64,000 nt of DNA. It comes from Caulobacter sp. Root343. Its GTDB lineage: Bacteria > Pseudomonadota > Alphaproteobacteria > Caulobacterales > Caulobacteraceae. The position numbers were made by a program, and so were the translations under genes. Numbering within the stretch: the stretch's first letter is position 1; each line of letters opens with the position of its first letter. Location of the stretch: the NCBI RefSeq assembly GCF_001425745.1, contig NZ_LMDF01000008.1, forward strand, positions 62,001 to 126,000, written 5' to 3'. Below the pieces are notes generated by a model. It saw only the letters and a program-made list of their open reading frames with translations. It did no database searches and was not told the origin of the DNA. Below are positions 1 to 8,413 of the stretch, in pieces.

Positions 1-438
1 CACGCGGCCGAACAGGTCGATCTCCCAGCCGGCGTCGAAGCCGGCCTGGTAGGTCTGGCTCTCGACCCGCTGACCGTTCGAGCCGGGCTGCTGCTGGTTG
101 CTCTTCACATAGGCGCCGTCGGCGGTGACGTGCGGCAGCAGGTCCAGTTTCTGCTCGGAGAACAGAGCCCGGGCCTCGGCGACGCGGGCGACGGCGATCT
201 TCAGGTCCAGATTGGCCGACAGGGCCTGTCCGACCAACTGGTCGAGCACCGGGTCGCCGAACGCCGTCCACCACTCCGCCTCGGGATTGGCGGCGGTGAA
301 GACGGCCGGGTCGGCGTTCTGGAAGGCCGCCGGCGGGGTCGCCGGCGCCTTGTAGTTCGGCCCCACCGCGCAGGCGGCGGCGGCCAGAGAAACGCCGGCG
401 ATCAGCGCGGCGCGCAGGGTGTTAGCGAAACGAGACAT
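1..438 (-). CDS. NodT-type outer-membrane efflux lipoprotein (partial, C-terminus outside window)
   Basis: The first 146 residues of an outer-membrane factor of the TolC/NodT family, which would form the outer-membrane exit duct of the RND pump encoded just upstream. A short hydrophobic leader ends in a lipobox-like AAAC at about residues 20-23, so the mature protein is probably a lipoprotein. The body opens with the VGPNYKAP segment typical of NodT-like factors and contains the FGDPVLDQLV stretch common in the family. Its ATG overlaps the pump's stop codon by one base (TGATG), pointing to translational coupling. The remaining two thirds lie beyond position 1. Confidence 0.9.
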   Translation of the reverse strand, partial: MSRFANTLRAALIAGVSLAAAACAVGPNYKAPATPPAAFQNADPAVFTAANPEAEWWTAFGDPVLDQLVGQALSANLDLKIAVARVAEARALFSEQKLDLLPHVTADGAYVKSNQQQPGSNGQRVESQTYQAGFDAGWEIDLFGRV

Positions 439-3400
439 CAGTGCGCCTCCACGGGCGAGGTCAGCGCCGCCTTGGCCACAGCCTTGCGGGCCGTGAAGCG
501 GCGGATGACGTAGTAGAAGACGGGCGTCAGGATCAGGCCGAAGACGGTGACCCCCAGCATCCCCGAGAACACCGCCACGCCCATGGCGCGGCGCATCTCG
601 GCCCCGGCCCCGTGCGACACCACCAGGGGGTAGACCCCCATGATGAAGGCGATCGAGGTCATCAGGATCGGACGCAGGCGCAGGCGGCAGGCTTCCAGGA
701 CCGCCTGGAGCGGACTGTCGCCGTGCTCCTCGCGTTCCTTGGCGAACTCCACGATCAGGATGGCGTTCTTACACGCCAGCCCCACCAGCACGATCAGCCC
801 GATCTGGGTGAAGATGTTGTTGTCGCCCTTGGTCAGCATCACTCCGGCCAGGGCCGACAGCAGGGTCATCGGCACGATCAGGATGACGACCAGCGGCAGG
901 CTCCAGCTTTCGTACTGAGCGACCAGCACCAGGAAGGCCAGCAGCACACAAAGCGGGAAGATGTAGATCGCCGTGTTGCCCGCCAAGATCTGCTGATAGG
1001 TCAGCTCGGTCCACTCGTAGCCCATGCCGTTGGGCAGCTCGGACTTGACGATGTCCTCCAGCGCCTTCTGGGCCTGGCCGGTCGAGAAGCCCGGCGCCGG
1101 GCCGCCGTTGATCTCGGCGGTCAGCAGGCCGTTGTAGTGGCTCTCGCGGTCGGGGCCGGTGGCCTCCTTGAAGCTGACGAAGGCGCCCAGCGGGATCATC
1201 TGGCCCTGACCGTTGCGGGTCTGCAGACGCAGCATCTGCTCGGGCTGCAGACGGAAGCTCTGATCGGCCTGGACGTTGACCTGGTAGGTATGGCCGAAGC
1301 GGTTGAAGTCGTTGACGTACAGCGAGCCCAGATAGACCTGCATCGTCTCGAACAGGTCGGTCAGGGACACGCCCTGGGCCCGGGCCTTTTCACGGTCGAT
1401 GTCGGCCTGGATCTTCGGCACGCTGACTTGGTAGCTGGAGAAGATCCCCGCCAGGGCCGGGTCCTTCTGAGCCTTGGCGATGACGTTCTGGGTGGCCTTG
1501 TAGAGCTCGTCCGAACCCATGCCGGCCTTGTCGACGATCTGCATCCGGAAGCCGCCGATGGTGCCCAGCCCCTGCACGGACGGCGGCGGGAAGACCGCGA
1601 TCTGGGCGTCGGGAATGGCGGCGAACTTCTGGTTCAGGGTTCCGACGATGGCCCCGGCCGACAGGGTCTCGCCACGACGGTTCTTGAAGTCGTCGAGCGG
1701 GAAGAACACGGCGCCGGCGTTGGGGGCGTTGATGAAGCCGTTGGCCGACAGGCCGGGGAAGGCCACCGAGTGCTTGATGCCCGGCACCTTCATGGCGATG
1801 TCGCCCATCTGACGGATCACCGCCTCGGTGCGGTCGAGCGAGGCCGCGTCGGGCAGCTGCACGACGGCGACCACATAGGCCTTGTCCTGCTGGGGCACGA
1901 AGCCGCCCGGCGTGCGGGCGAAGGCGAACACCGTCAGGATCAGCAGGCCGCCATAGAGGGCCAGAGCGGCGGTGGAGCGGCCCAGGGTCTTGGCGACGCC
2001 GCTGACGTAACCGTTCGAGGCCTTGGCGAAGAAGCGGTTGAACGGGTTGAACAGCCAGCTCAGCGACAGGTCGATCAGCTTCTGGAAGCGGTCCTTGGGC
2101 GCGTCATGCGACCGGAGCAGCACCGCGGCCAGGGCCGGCGACAGGGTCAGGGAGTTGATGGCCGAGATCACCGTCGAGATGGCGATGGTCAGGGCGAACT
2201 GACGGTAGAACTGGCCCGACAGGCCGCTGATGAAGGCGGTCGGGATGAACACCGCGCACAGCACCAGGGCCGTGGAGATGATCGGTCCGGTCACTTCGGT
2301 CATGGCCTTGCGGGTGGCCGCGGCGGGTTCGAGACCCAGCGATATGTTCCGCTCGACGTTCTCGACCACGACGATGGCGTCGTCGACGACGATGCCGATG
2401 GCCAGCACCAGGCCGAACAAGGTCAGGGCGTTGAGGCCGAAGCCCAGCATCAGCAGGATCGCGAAGGTGCCGACCAGCGACACCGGCACGGCGATCAGTG
2501 GAATGATCGAGGCGCGCCAGCCCTGCAGGAACAGCACCACCACCAGCACGACCAGGATGATCGCCTCGATCAGGGTGTGGACCACCGAGTCGATGCTTTC
2601 CTGCACGAAAGCCGTGGTGTCGTAGATGATCTCGTAGTCGACGCCTTCGGGGAACTCCTTCTTGAGCTCCTTCATGGTCTTCTTGACGTTGGCGGCCATC
2701 TCCAGCGCGTTCGAACCGGGACGCTGGAAGACCGGCACGGCGACCGCCGACTTGTTGTCGAGCAAGCTGCGCAGGGCGTAGTTGTCGGCGCCCAGCTCCA
2801 CGCGGGCCACGTCGCCCAGGCGGGTGATCTGGCCGTCCTCGCCCGAGCGGACGATCACGTCGCGGAACTGCTCCTCGTCGGTCAGGCGGCCGGGCGCGTT
2901 GACCGACAGCTGGAATTCGGCGCCGGAGCCCGCATTGGGCGGCGCGCCCAGCTGGCCCGCGGCGACCTGGACGTTCTGCTCGCGCAAGGCCCGCACGACG
3001 TCGCCGGCGGTCATCGACAGGGCGGCCAGCTTTTCCGGATCCAGCCACACGCGCATCGAATAGGCGCCCGCGCCGAAGATCTGCACGTCGCCGACGCCGT
3101 CGATCCGCTTCAGGCGGTCGCGGACGTTCAGCTGCGCGTAGTTGCTCAGATAGAGCATGTCGTAGCGGTTGTTCGGCGAGATCATGTGCACGACCAGGGT
3201 CAGGTCGGGCGAGGCCTTGTTGGTCGTCACGCCGATGCGCTGGACCTCCTGCGGCAGCTTGGGCAGGGCCTGGGCCACGCGATTCTGCACCTGCACCTGG
3301 GCCTTATCCAGGTCGGTGCCGAGCGCGAAGGTGACGGTCAGGATCATCGCCCCGTCGGACGCCGACTGGGACGACTGGTAGATCATCCCCTCGACGCCGT

Positions 3401-3623
3401 TGATGGCCTGTTCCAGCGGCGCGGCCACCGTCTCGCCGATGACGGACGGGTTGGCGCCGGGATAGGCCGCGCGCACCACCACGGTGGGCGGCACGACCTC
3501 GGGATATTCGCTGATCGGCAGGCGCGGCAGCGACACGATGCCGGCGATGAAGATGATGATGGAGAGCACGGCCGCGAAACGCGGTCGGTTCACGAAGAAC
3601 TTCGAGAAATTCATGACAGGCAT
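438..3623 (-). CDS. RND efflux pump, inner-membrane HAE1-family transporter
   Basis: A 1061-residue proton-driven drug/solvent exporter of the AcrB/MexB (HAE1) class, full length for the family. It has the N-terminal NRPRFAAVL helix, porter-domain repeats, transmembrane helix 4 with GIVVDDAIVVVENVER (the paired Asp residues used for proton relay) and a C-terminal GLACKNAILIVEFAKE block. It would act in the inner membrane between the membrane fusion protein and the NodT factor of the same operon. ATG at 3623 is used, but a second in-frame ATG three codons on (MNFSKFF) is an equally plausible start. The substrate cannot be inferred from sequence. Confidence 0.96.
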   Translation of the reverse strand: MPVMNFSKFFVNRPRFAAVLSIIIFIAGIVSLPRLPISEYPEVVPPTVVVRAAYPGANPSVIGETVAAPLEQAINGVEGMIYQSSQSASDGAMILTVTFALGTDLDKAQVQVQNRVAQALPKLPQEVQRIGVTTNKASPDLTLVVHMISPNNRYDMLYLSNYAQLNVRDRLKRIDGVGDVQIFGAGAYSMRVWLDPEKLAALSMTAGDVVRALREQNVQVAAGQLGAPPNAGSGAEFQLSVNAPGRLTDEEQFRDVIVRSGEDGQITRLGDVARVELGADNYALRSLLDNKSAVAVPVFQRPGSNALEMAANVKKTMKELKKEFPEGVDYEIIYDTTAFVQESIDSVVHTLIEAIILVVLVVVLFLQGWRASIIPLIAVPVSLVGTFAILLMLGFGLNALTLFGLVLAIGIVVDDAIVVVENVERNISLGLEPAAATRKAMTEVTGPIISTALVLCAVFIPTAFISGLSGQFYRQFALTIAISTVISAINSLTLSPALAAVLLRSHDAPKDRFQKLIDLSLSWLFNPFNRFFAKASNGYVSGVAKTLGRSTAALALYGGLLILTVFAFARTPGGFVPQQDKAYVVAVVQLPDAASLDRTEAVIRQMGDIAMKVPGIKHSVAFPGLSANGFINAPNAGAVFFPLDDFKNRRGETLSAGAIVGTLNQKFAAIPDAQIAVFPPPSVQGLGTIGGFRMQIVDKAGMGSDELYKATQNVIAKAQKDPALAGIFSSYQVSVPKIQADIDREKARAQGVSLTDLFETMQVYLGSLYVNDFNRFGHTYQVNVQADQSFRLQPEQMLRLQTRNGQGQMIPLGAFVSFKEATGPDRESHYNGLLTAEINGGPAPGFSTGQAQKALEDIVKSELPNGMGYEWTELTYQQILAGNTAIYIFPLCVLLAFLVLVAQYESWSLPLVVILIVPMTLLSALAGVMLTKGDNNIFTQIGLIVLVGLACKNAILIVEFAKEREEHGDSPLQAVLEACRLRLRPILMTSIAFIMGVYPLVVSHGAGAEMRRAMGVAVFSGMLGVTVFGLILTPVFYYVIRRFTARKAVAKAALTSPVEAH

Positions 3624-3708
3624 CCGGGGAGGAGCTGGAAGGGGTACGCGTTGGGCGCAGGGGTCCCTCCCGCCATCCGGCGAGCGAAGAGAACCACCGC
3701 GAACCTTC

Positions 3709-3743
3709 GAAAAAGACGCCCGGCTCAGAACACGAGCCGGGCG
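3709..3743 (-). terminator. Intrinsic-terminator-like hairpin between fusion-protein and pump genes
   Basis: Read on the minus strand, a perfect 10-bp stem (3734-3743 with 3717-3726, arm CGCCCGGCTC) closes a 7-base loop and is followed by a T-rich run (TCTTTTT). It sits directly after the membrane-fusion-protein stop and about 90 bases before the pump start, inside the presumed operon. It could attenuate expression of the pump relative to the fusion protein. Confidence 0.7.
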
Positions 3744-3759
3744 TACGCTTCAGTTACGC

Positions 3760-4941
3760 TTAGTTCTGGCCGGCGGCCCGGCCGGCCTCGGCGATCTGGC
3801 GGCCGCCGGCCTCCAGCTGCGAGAGATCGGCCAGGTCGGTCTTGACCTTGACCGGGGCCACGGTATCGCCCGGCTTGACCTTCTGCAGGCCGCCGACGAT
3901 CACCCGGTCGCCGGGCTTCAGGCCCTGGCGGATGATGCGCAGGTTGCCGGCCAACGGGCCGATCTCGACCGGACGGTACTCGGCCTTGTTGGCGCTGTTG
4001 ACGACCACGACGTAGCGCTTGCCGAGGTCGGTCGCGATGGCGCGGTCGGGAGCCAAGGCCACCTCTTTGGTCTCGGCGCTGACCATGCGGATCCGCGCGA
4101 ACAGGCCGGGCGTGAAGCGACCGTCGGCGTTGGCGAAGATCGCCCGGCCGTTGATCGTGCCGCTCTTGGCGTCGAGGGCGTTGTCGATGAAGGCCAGCTT
4201 GCCCTCGTGCGGATAACCGTCCTCGGTCATCAGGCCCATATAGACCGGACTGCCCTTGCCGCGTTCGGCCGAGGCGTACTTCAGGAAGGTCTGCTCGTCG
4301 GCGTTGAACTCGGCGTAGATCGGGGTGTCGGACACTACGGTCGTCAGCAGGCTGGATTGGGTGACCAGGTTGCCGCGGGTGATGATGGCCTTGGAGATCC
4401 GGCCGTCGATCGGCGAGGTCACCCGGGTCCATTCCAGGTTCAGACGCGCCGTCTGGAACGCGGCCTGGGCGGCGGACAGATTGGCCTGGGCGGCCTTCTC
4501 CTCGGCGGAGAGGCGATCGAACTCGCTCTGGGCCAGAGCGTTCTGCTCGATCAGGCGGCGGCCGCGCTCACGGTTGACCACGGCCAGGTCCAGTTGGGCC
4601 TTGGCGCGGGCCACCTCGGCCTGGGCGCGATTGGCCTCGGCCTGGTACGGGCGCGGGTCGATCTGGAAGAGCACCTGGCCCTTGGAGACGCGAGCGCCCT
4701 CGGCGAAGCGAGCGCCGTCGATGTAGCCCGACACGCGCGGACGGATCTCGACGGTGTCGATAGGCTCGAGGCGGCCGGTGAAGTCGTCCCACTGGCGGAG
4801 CGACTTGAAGGCGACTTCGGCGACGGTGACCTGGGCTGGCGGCGGAGCGGCGGCTTCCTGCTTGGCTTGGGCCGAGCAGGCAGCCAGCACGGCGACGGCG
4901 GCGAGGCCGGCGAAGGACGTGATGACGGATTGAATACGCAT
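3760..4941 (-). CDS. RND efflux membrane fusion protein (periplasmic adaptor lipoprotein)
   Basis: A 393-residue periplasmic adaptor of the AcrA/MexA (HlyD-like) family that links the inner-membrane pump to the outer-membrane factor. The leader ends in a lipobox (LAAC, Cys about residue 22). The biotinyl-lipoyl half motifs (RLEPIDTVEIRPRVSG and SPIDGRISKA) flank a long alpha-helical hairpin rich in Ala/Gln/Arg at about residues 95-165, followed by beta-barrel and membrane-proximal domains. It is the first gene of the operon and is divergent from the TetR gene. Length and domain order are normal. Confidence 0.95.
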   Translation of the reverse strand: MRIQSVITSFAGLAAVAVLAACSAQAKQEAAAPPPAQVTVAEVAFKSLRQWDDFTGRLEPIDTVEIRPRVSGYIDGARFAEGARVSKGQVLFQIDPRPYQAEANRAQAEVARAKAQLDLAVVNRERGRRLIEQNALAQSEFDRLSAEEKAAQANLSAAQAAFQTARLNLEWTRVTSPIDGRISKAIITRGNLVTQSSLLTTVVSDTPIYAEFNADEQTFLKYASAERGKGSPVYMGLMTEDGYPHEGKLAFIDNALDAKSGTINGRAIFANADGRFTPGLFARIRMVSAETKEVALAPDRAIATDLGKRYVVVVNSANKAEYRPVEIGPLAGNLRIIRQGLKPGDRVIVGGLQKVKPGDTVAPVKVKTDLADLSQLEAGGRQIAEAGRAAGQN

Positions 4942-5351
4942 GGGGGGAGGACCCTGCAGGATGGTGAAGCGGAAGGGGGAAGGAGACGTTTCTTGTTATT
5001 CCCAGACGGGCCGTCGGGCGGACCGCTGGGTGGACCAGGTTTGGCCCAAGGCGCGGACAGTGGCCCCACTCGAGGTTTGTCCGATCCCGCGCCGGCTCGA
5101 ACCGGCCCGAAATTTTATGAAGCCCAGCAAACCCTTACTGGCCTTGGCCTGGGGCGCGGCGGCGATGTCGTTTGCTTGGGGGGGCATTGGCGCGCGCTCC
5201 TTTTTTCGGGTTAATGGGTTAAATGTCGCAGGGGCTGTTACTTGACCCGGGCGACTGGAAGAACGATTTAGGATGTGAGAGACCGTTCGGTATCATCCAC
5301 GGCGGAGAGATACTGACCGGTAACTCCCACGTCAAGGAGAGCACTGCCAAA
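4942..5351. promoter_or_regulatory. Divergent promoter region with TetR-type operator (arms 5282-5294 and 5309-5321)
   Basis: A 410-base gap without a convincing gene separates the efflux operon from the tetR gene. It holds an imperfect inverted repeat: ACCGTTCGGTATC (5282-5294) against GATACTGACCGGT (5309-5321), 11 of 13 positions complementary, 14-base spacer. Each arm contains its own small ACCG/CGGT palindrome. A candidate promoter for tetR is TTGACC (5242-5247) and GATTTA (5265-5270), 17 bases apart, just upstream. The arrangement suggests autorepression and control of the pump. Confidence 0.5.
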
Positions 5352-5987
5352 ATGGCGACAAGAAATTCTGGGGACGCTGTCGGGGGCGATACGGAAGCGG
5401 CGGTGTGCGCACCCGCGTCCAAGCGCCCCGCGCGGGACCGGATCTTCGAGACCGCCCGTGAGCTGTTCTATCAGCACGGCATCCGCGCGGTCGGCGTCGA
5501 CACCATCGCGTCCGAGGCCGACGCCACCAAGATGACGCTCTATCGGAACTTCCCGTCCAAGGACGAGCTGGTCGCCGAGGTCCTGCGCGAACAGGAGCGA
5601 GAGTACTGGGCTTGGTGGGAAGAGGTGACGGCCTGCTGCTGCACCGATCCGCGCGCTCAGTTGGAGGCGATCTTCGACGCCTTCGAGACCAAGGCCTGCA
5701 ACAAGGACGTCCACGGCTGCCCGCTGTCGAACGCCGCCATCGAGCTGCACGAAGAGAGCCACCCGGCCCAGGTGGTGTCGGTCAACTACAAGAAGGAGCT
5801 GTACCGACGGCTCAAGGATCTGACCCGCCACGCCGGCGCCAAGGACGAAGACCTGGCCGACGCTCTGATGCTGCTGATGGAAGGCGCCTCGGGAGCTCGG
5901 GTCACCTTGGGCGCCGAAGGTCCTATCCGCGCCGTGGCCCGCTCGGCCCGGGCGCTGATCCGGTTCCACCTGGACGGCGGTTGCTGA
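5352..5987 (+). CDS. TetR family transcriptional regulator, likely repressor of the RND operon
   Basis: A 211-residue one-component regulator. The N-terminal helix-turn-helix covers about residues 20-65 (RDRIFETARELFYQHGIRAV, then ATKMTLYRNFPSKDELV), the classic TetR_N pattern. The C-terminal ligand domain is Cys-rich (a CCC run near residue 90 and HGCPLSNAAIEL near residue 115). ATG 5352 is preferred over the earlier in-frame ATG at 5223 because AAGGAGA lies 11 bases upstream and the added N-terminus would not resemble TetR proteins. It is divergent from the efflux operon and probably represses it; the inducer is unknown. Confidence 0.9.
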   Translation: MATRNSGDAVGGDTEAAVCAPASKRPARDRIFETARELFYQHGIRAVGVDTIASEADATKMTLYRNFPSKDELVAEVLREQEREYWAWWEEVTACCCTDPRAQLEAIFDAFETKACNKDVHGCPLSNAAIELHEESHPAQVVSVNYKKELYRRLKDLTRHAGAKDEDLADALMLLMEGASGARVTLGAEGPIRAVARSARALIRFHLDGGC

Positions 5988-6001
5988 CGTTCACATCCGA
6001 T

Positions 6002-6117
6002 TTCCCCGGCGAAAGCCGGGGCCCAGATCGAACCCGCTGACCCCGCGGGTTTGAGCGGGTCGAGGCGCAACACCCTGATCGCTCAGGCTGAATCTGGATC
6101 CTGGCTTTCGCCGGGAA
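6002..6117. repeat. Intergenic palindromic element, 'TTCCCGGCGAAAGCC' type
   Basis: Nested inverted repeat in the gap between tetR and modB. The outer arms are TTCCCCGGCGAAAGCC (6002-6017) and GGCTTTCGCCGGGAA (6103-6117), complementary apart from one extra C. Inside is a second palindrome built on CCCGCT...AGCGGG around 6034-6059. It lies between convergent stops and may act as a transcription barrier or REP-like element. Confidence 0.65.
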
Positions 6118-6134
6118 GGTCGGAGATGGGGCGT

Positions 6135-6806
6135 TTACCCCCGCCGCTCCAGCACCCCCGCGCGGCGCTCGATCCCCAGCAGGACCAGCAGCACCGCGAA
6201 GGCGAAAGCCAGCAGGAGCAGCGACAGGCGGTGCGCCTGCCCCCACTCCAGCCCCTCGACCAGGCGGTAGATCTCGGTCGACAGCACGGTGGTTTCGCCC
6301 GGGATATTGCCGCCCAGCATCATCACCACCCCGAACTCGCCGACCGTATGGGCGAAGGTCAGGATGGCGGCGGCGACATAGCCTGGCAGGGACAGCGGCA
6401 GGGCCACGCGCCAGAACGAGGCCCACCACGAGGCCCCAAGCGTCGAGGCCGCCTCCAGCGGCTCGTCGCCGATGGCCAGGAAGGCGTTGCGCAACGGTTG
6501 CACGGCGAACGGCAGCGAATAGATCAGCGAACCGATAACCAGGCCCTCGAAGGTGAAGGCCAGGGTCCGCACCCCGAACGGATGCAGCAGGATCATCAGC
6601 GGGCTCTTGGGTCCGAGCGCGATCAGCAGGTAGAAGCCCAACACCGTCGGCGGCAGCACGATCGGCAGGGCCACAAGCGCGGTGACCGGCGTGCGCAAGC
6701 GTGAACGCCCTCGCGCCAGCCACCAGGACAGCGGCGTGGCCAGGACGAGCAGCAGGACCGTGGTGATACCCGCCAGCTTGGCCGTCAGCCACAGCACCTC
6801 GGCCAT
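6135..6806 (-). CDS. modB: Molybdate ABC transporter permease ModB
   Basis: A 223-residue inner-membrane permease of the ModB/CysT-like family. It starts with the typical LWLTAKLAGITTVLLL helix and carries the EAA-type cytoplasmic loop (EPLEAASTLGASWWASFWRVALPLSLPG, residues about 130-157) that docks on the ATPase. ATG 6806 lies two bases after the modA stop, so the two genes are co-transcribed; an upstream in-frame ATG at 6965 is inside modA and was rejected. The next gene would normally be modC, but only a palindromic repeat and the convergent tetR follow. Confidence 0.92.
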   Translation of the reverse strand: MAEVLWLTAKLAGITTVLLLVLATPLSWWLARGRSRLRTPVTALVALPIVLPPTVLGFYLLIALGPKSPLMILLHPFGVRTLAFTFEGLVIGSLIYSLPFAVQPLRNAFLAIGDEPLEAASTLGASWWASFWRVALPLSLPGYVAAAILTFAHTVGEFGVVMMLGGNIPGETTVLSTEIYRLVEGLEWGQAHRLSLLLLAFAFAVLLVLLGIERRAGVLERRG

Positions 6807-6808
6807 GC

Positions 6809-7567
6809 TCAGCGGACCTCGTAGCCGTAGCGCTTGATGATCGCCTTGGCCTCGCCGCTCTTCAGAAATTTCAGGAAGGCCTTGGCCGCCGCGCTGTTCG
6901 CGCCGGTCTTCAGCAGCACCGCCTGCTGCTCGATCGGGCTGTGGTCGCTGGCTGGCGCGAGCCATCGCGAGCCGCCCTTCTCATCGACGACCTGCGACAG
7001 GGCCACGAAGCCCAGCTCGGCCGCGCCCGTCTGGACGTACTGATAGGCCTGGGAGATGGAAGCGCCGGTGACGATCTTCGGTTTCAGGGCGTCGTACAAC
7101 TTCAACTTGGTCAGGGTCTCGACCGCCGCCTGGCCGTAGGGCGCGGCCTTGGGATCGGCGATCGCCAGCTTCTCGAACTTGCCCTTGGCCAGAACCGCGC
7201 CCTTTCCGTCGACCAAGCCCGGCGTCCTGCTCCACAGCACCAGGCGGCCGGTGGCGTAGGTGAAGCGCGAACCGGGAACGGCCAAGCCCTCGGCCTCGGC
7301 CCGCTGGGGCCGCTCGACATCGGCCGACAGGAACACCTCGTACGGCGCGCCATTGGCGATCTGAGTGTAGAATTGGCCCGACGAGCCGAAGCTCAGGGTC
7401 GCATCATGGCCCGTCTTGGCCTTGAACTTCGTCGCGATCTCCCTGGCCGCCTCCGTGAAGTTGGCGGCGACGGCGACCTTGGTCTCGCCGGCCTGGGCGC
7501 CGCCGCCCAGCGTCAGCAACAGAGCGCCCGACAGGGCGGCGATCAGGATCGGACGGCGAGCGATCAT
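6809..7567 (-). CDS. modA: Molybdate ABC transporter periplasmic binding protein ModA
   Basis: A 252-residue periplasmic oxyanion-binding protein with a cleavable signal peptide (about residues 1-26, ending AQA). It shows the ModA pattern: AVAANFTEAAREIATKF at the start of the mature chain, FGSSGQFYTQIANGAPYEVFLSAD in lobe I, and GASISQAYQYVQTGAAELGFVALSQV in lobe II. It captures molybdate or tungstate for ModB. It is the first gene of the operon, 69 bases from the divergent modE across a palindromic ModE-like site. Confidence 0.94.
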   Translation of the reverse strand: MIARRPILIAALSGALLLTLGGGAQAGETKVAVAANFTEAAREIATKFKAKTGHDATLSFGSSGQFYTQIANGAPYEVFLSADVERPQRAEAEGLAVPGSRFTYATGRLVLWSRTPGLVDGKGAVLAKGKFEKLAIADPKAAPYGQAAVETLTKLKLYDALKPKIVTGASISQAYQYVQTGAAELGFVALSQVVDEKGGSRWLAPASDHSPIEQQAVLLKTGANSAAAKAFLKFLKSGEAKAIIKRYGYEVR

Positions 7568-7592
7568 CTGGTACTTCTAGCCTTGCCCTGCG

Positions 7593-7615
7593 GTTATGTA
7601 GTTAGACTACATAAC
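7593..7615. promoter_or_regulatory. ModE-box-like operator between modA and modE
   Basis: A perfect inverted repeat with 9-base arms GTTATGTAG (7593-7601) and CTACATAAC (7607-7615) and a 5-base centre. It is followed by GAT, so the right side reads ...TAACGAT like the end of the Escherichia coli ModE site. It lies 25 bases from the modA start and 21 bases from the modE start, well placed to repress both when molybdate is plentiful. Confidence 0.8.
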
Positions 7616-7636
7616 GATGAAATCGAGGCCCGACCA

Positions 7637-8413
7637 GTGAGTGAAGACGCCGACTTCAGCGCCTCCCTGATCCTCAAGCGCGGCGCCCTGGCCCGCGTCG
7701 GGCTGGAGCGCATCGCCCTGTTGGAAGCCGTCGCGCGCCAGGGCTCGATCAGCGCCGCCGCCAAGGATGTCGGGCTCTCGTACAAGGGCGCCTGGGACGG
7801 CGTGCAGGCGCTGAACAACCTGTTCGACACGCCCCTGGTCATCGCCGCGCCCGGCGGCAAGAGCGGCGGGGCCGCCCAGGTGACCCCGCGCGGCCAGGCC
7901 GTCATCCGCGCCTTCCGCGCCGCCGAGCGCGAGGTCGGGGCGGCCTTCGCGCGGCTGGAGGCCGACCTCTCCGGCGACGCCGACCTGCTCTGGAGCCTGG
8001 GCCTGCGCACCAGCGTCCGCAACGCCTTGCGCGGTGTGGTCTCGAACCTCGACGGGGATGGCGTCACCGCGACCGTCACCTTGTCATTGGGCGAGGGCCT
8101 GTCGCTCCGCGCCTCGATCACCCGCCGCAGCGTCGAGGACCTGGGCTTGGCGCCCGGCCGTCCCGTCATCGCCCTGGTCAAGTCCAGCTTCGTCCGGCTC
8201 GGCGCTCACGGGGATGAAGGCGACAACCGCCTGGCCGGCGAGATTGTCGACCGCGAGGCCAGCGACACCTCGGCCGAGGTCACGATCGCCCTGCCGGCCG
8301 GCAAGAGCCTCGTGGCCACGCTGAAGCCGGAGGACGCGGGGTGGAGGCTGACCATCGGCGCGAAGATCGAGGCGCGGATCGCGCCGGCGGACATCATTCT
8401 GGCGGTCGACTAA
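7637..8413 (+). CDS. modE: ModE-type molybdate-responsive transcriptional regulator
   Basis: A 258-residue regulator with an N-terminal LysR-like winged helix (IALLEAVARQGSISAAAKDVGLSYKGAWD, about residues 27-55) and two C-terminal Mop/TOBE domains (about 128-190 and 195-258), matching the E. coli ModE layout and length of 262. The start is taken as GTG 7637: the frame stays open far upstream only because it runs antisense through modA, and no ATG gives a sensible N-terminus. It should repress modAB through the palindrome at 7593-7615. Its 3' end overlaps the convergent marR gene by 20 bases. Confidence 0.88.
   Translation: MSEDADFSASLILKRGALARVGLERIALLEAVARQGSISAAAKDVGLSYKGAWDGVQALNNLFDTPLVIAAPGGKSGGAAQVTPRGQAVIRAFRAAEREVGAAFARLEADLSGDADLLWSLGLRTSVRNALRGVVSNLDGDGVTATVTLSLGEGLSLRASITRRSVEDLGLAPGRPVIALVKSSFVRLGAHGDEGDNRLAGEIVDREASDTSAEVTIALPAGKSLVATLKPEDAGWRLTIGAKIEARIAPADIILAVD

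Noticed and set aside
441..3845. 1134-codon open frame antisense to the RND pump
   Set aside because: Shadow of a high-GC gene: low-complexity Arg/Gly/Asp/Gln composition with no family motifs, while the opposite strand encodes a textbook HAE1 pump. The same reasoning removed many other long antisense frames.
5205..5222. CtrA-type site near TTAATGGGTTAA
   Set aside because: The two TTAA half-sites are four bases apart, whereas CtrA full sites need seven.
6941..7636. Long in-frame extension upstream of modE
   Set aside because: It runs antisense through modA and has no homologous features; ModE length fits a GTG start at 7637.
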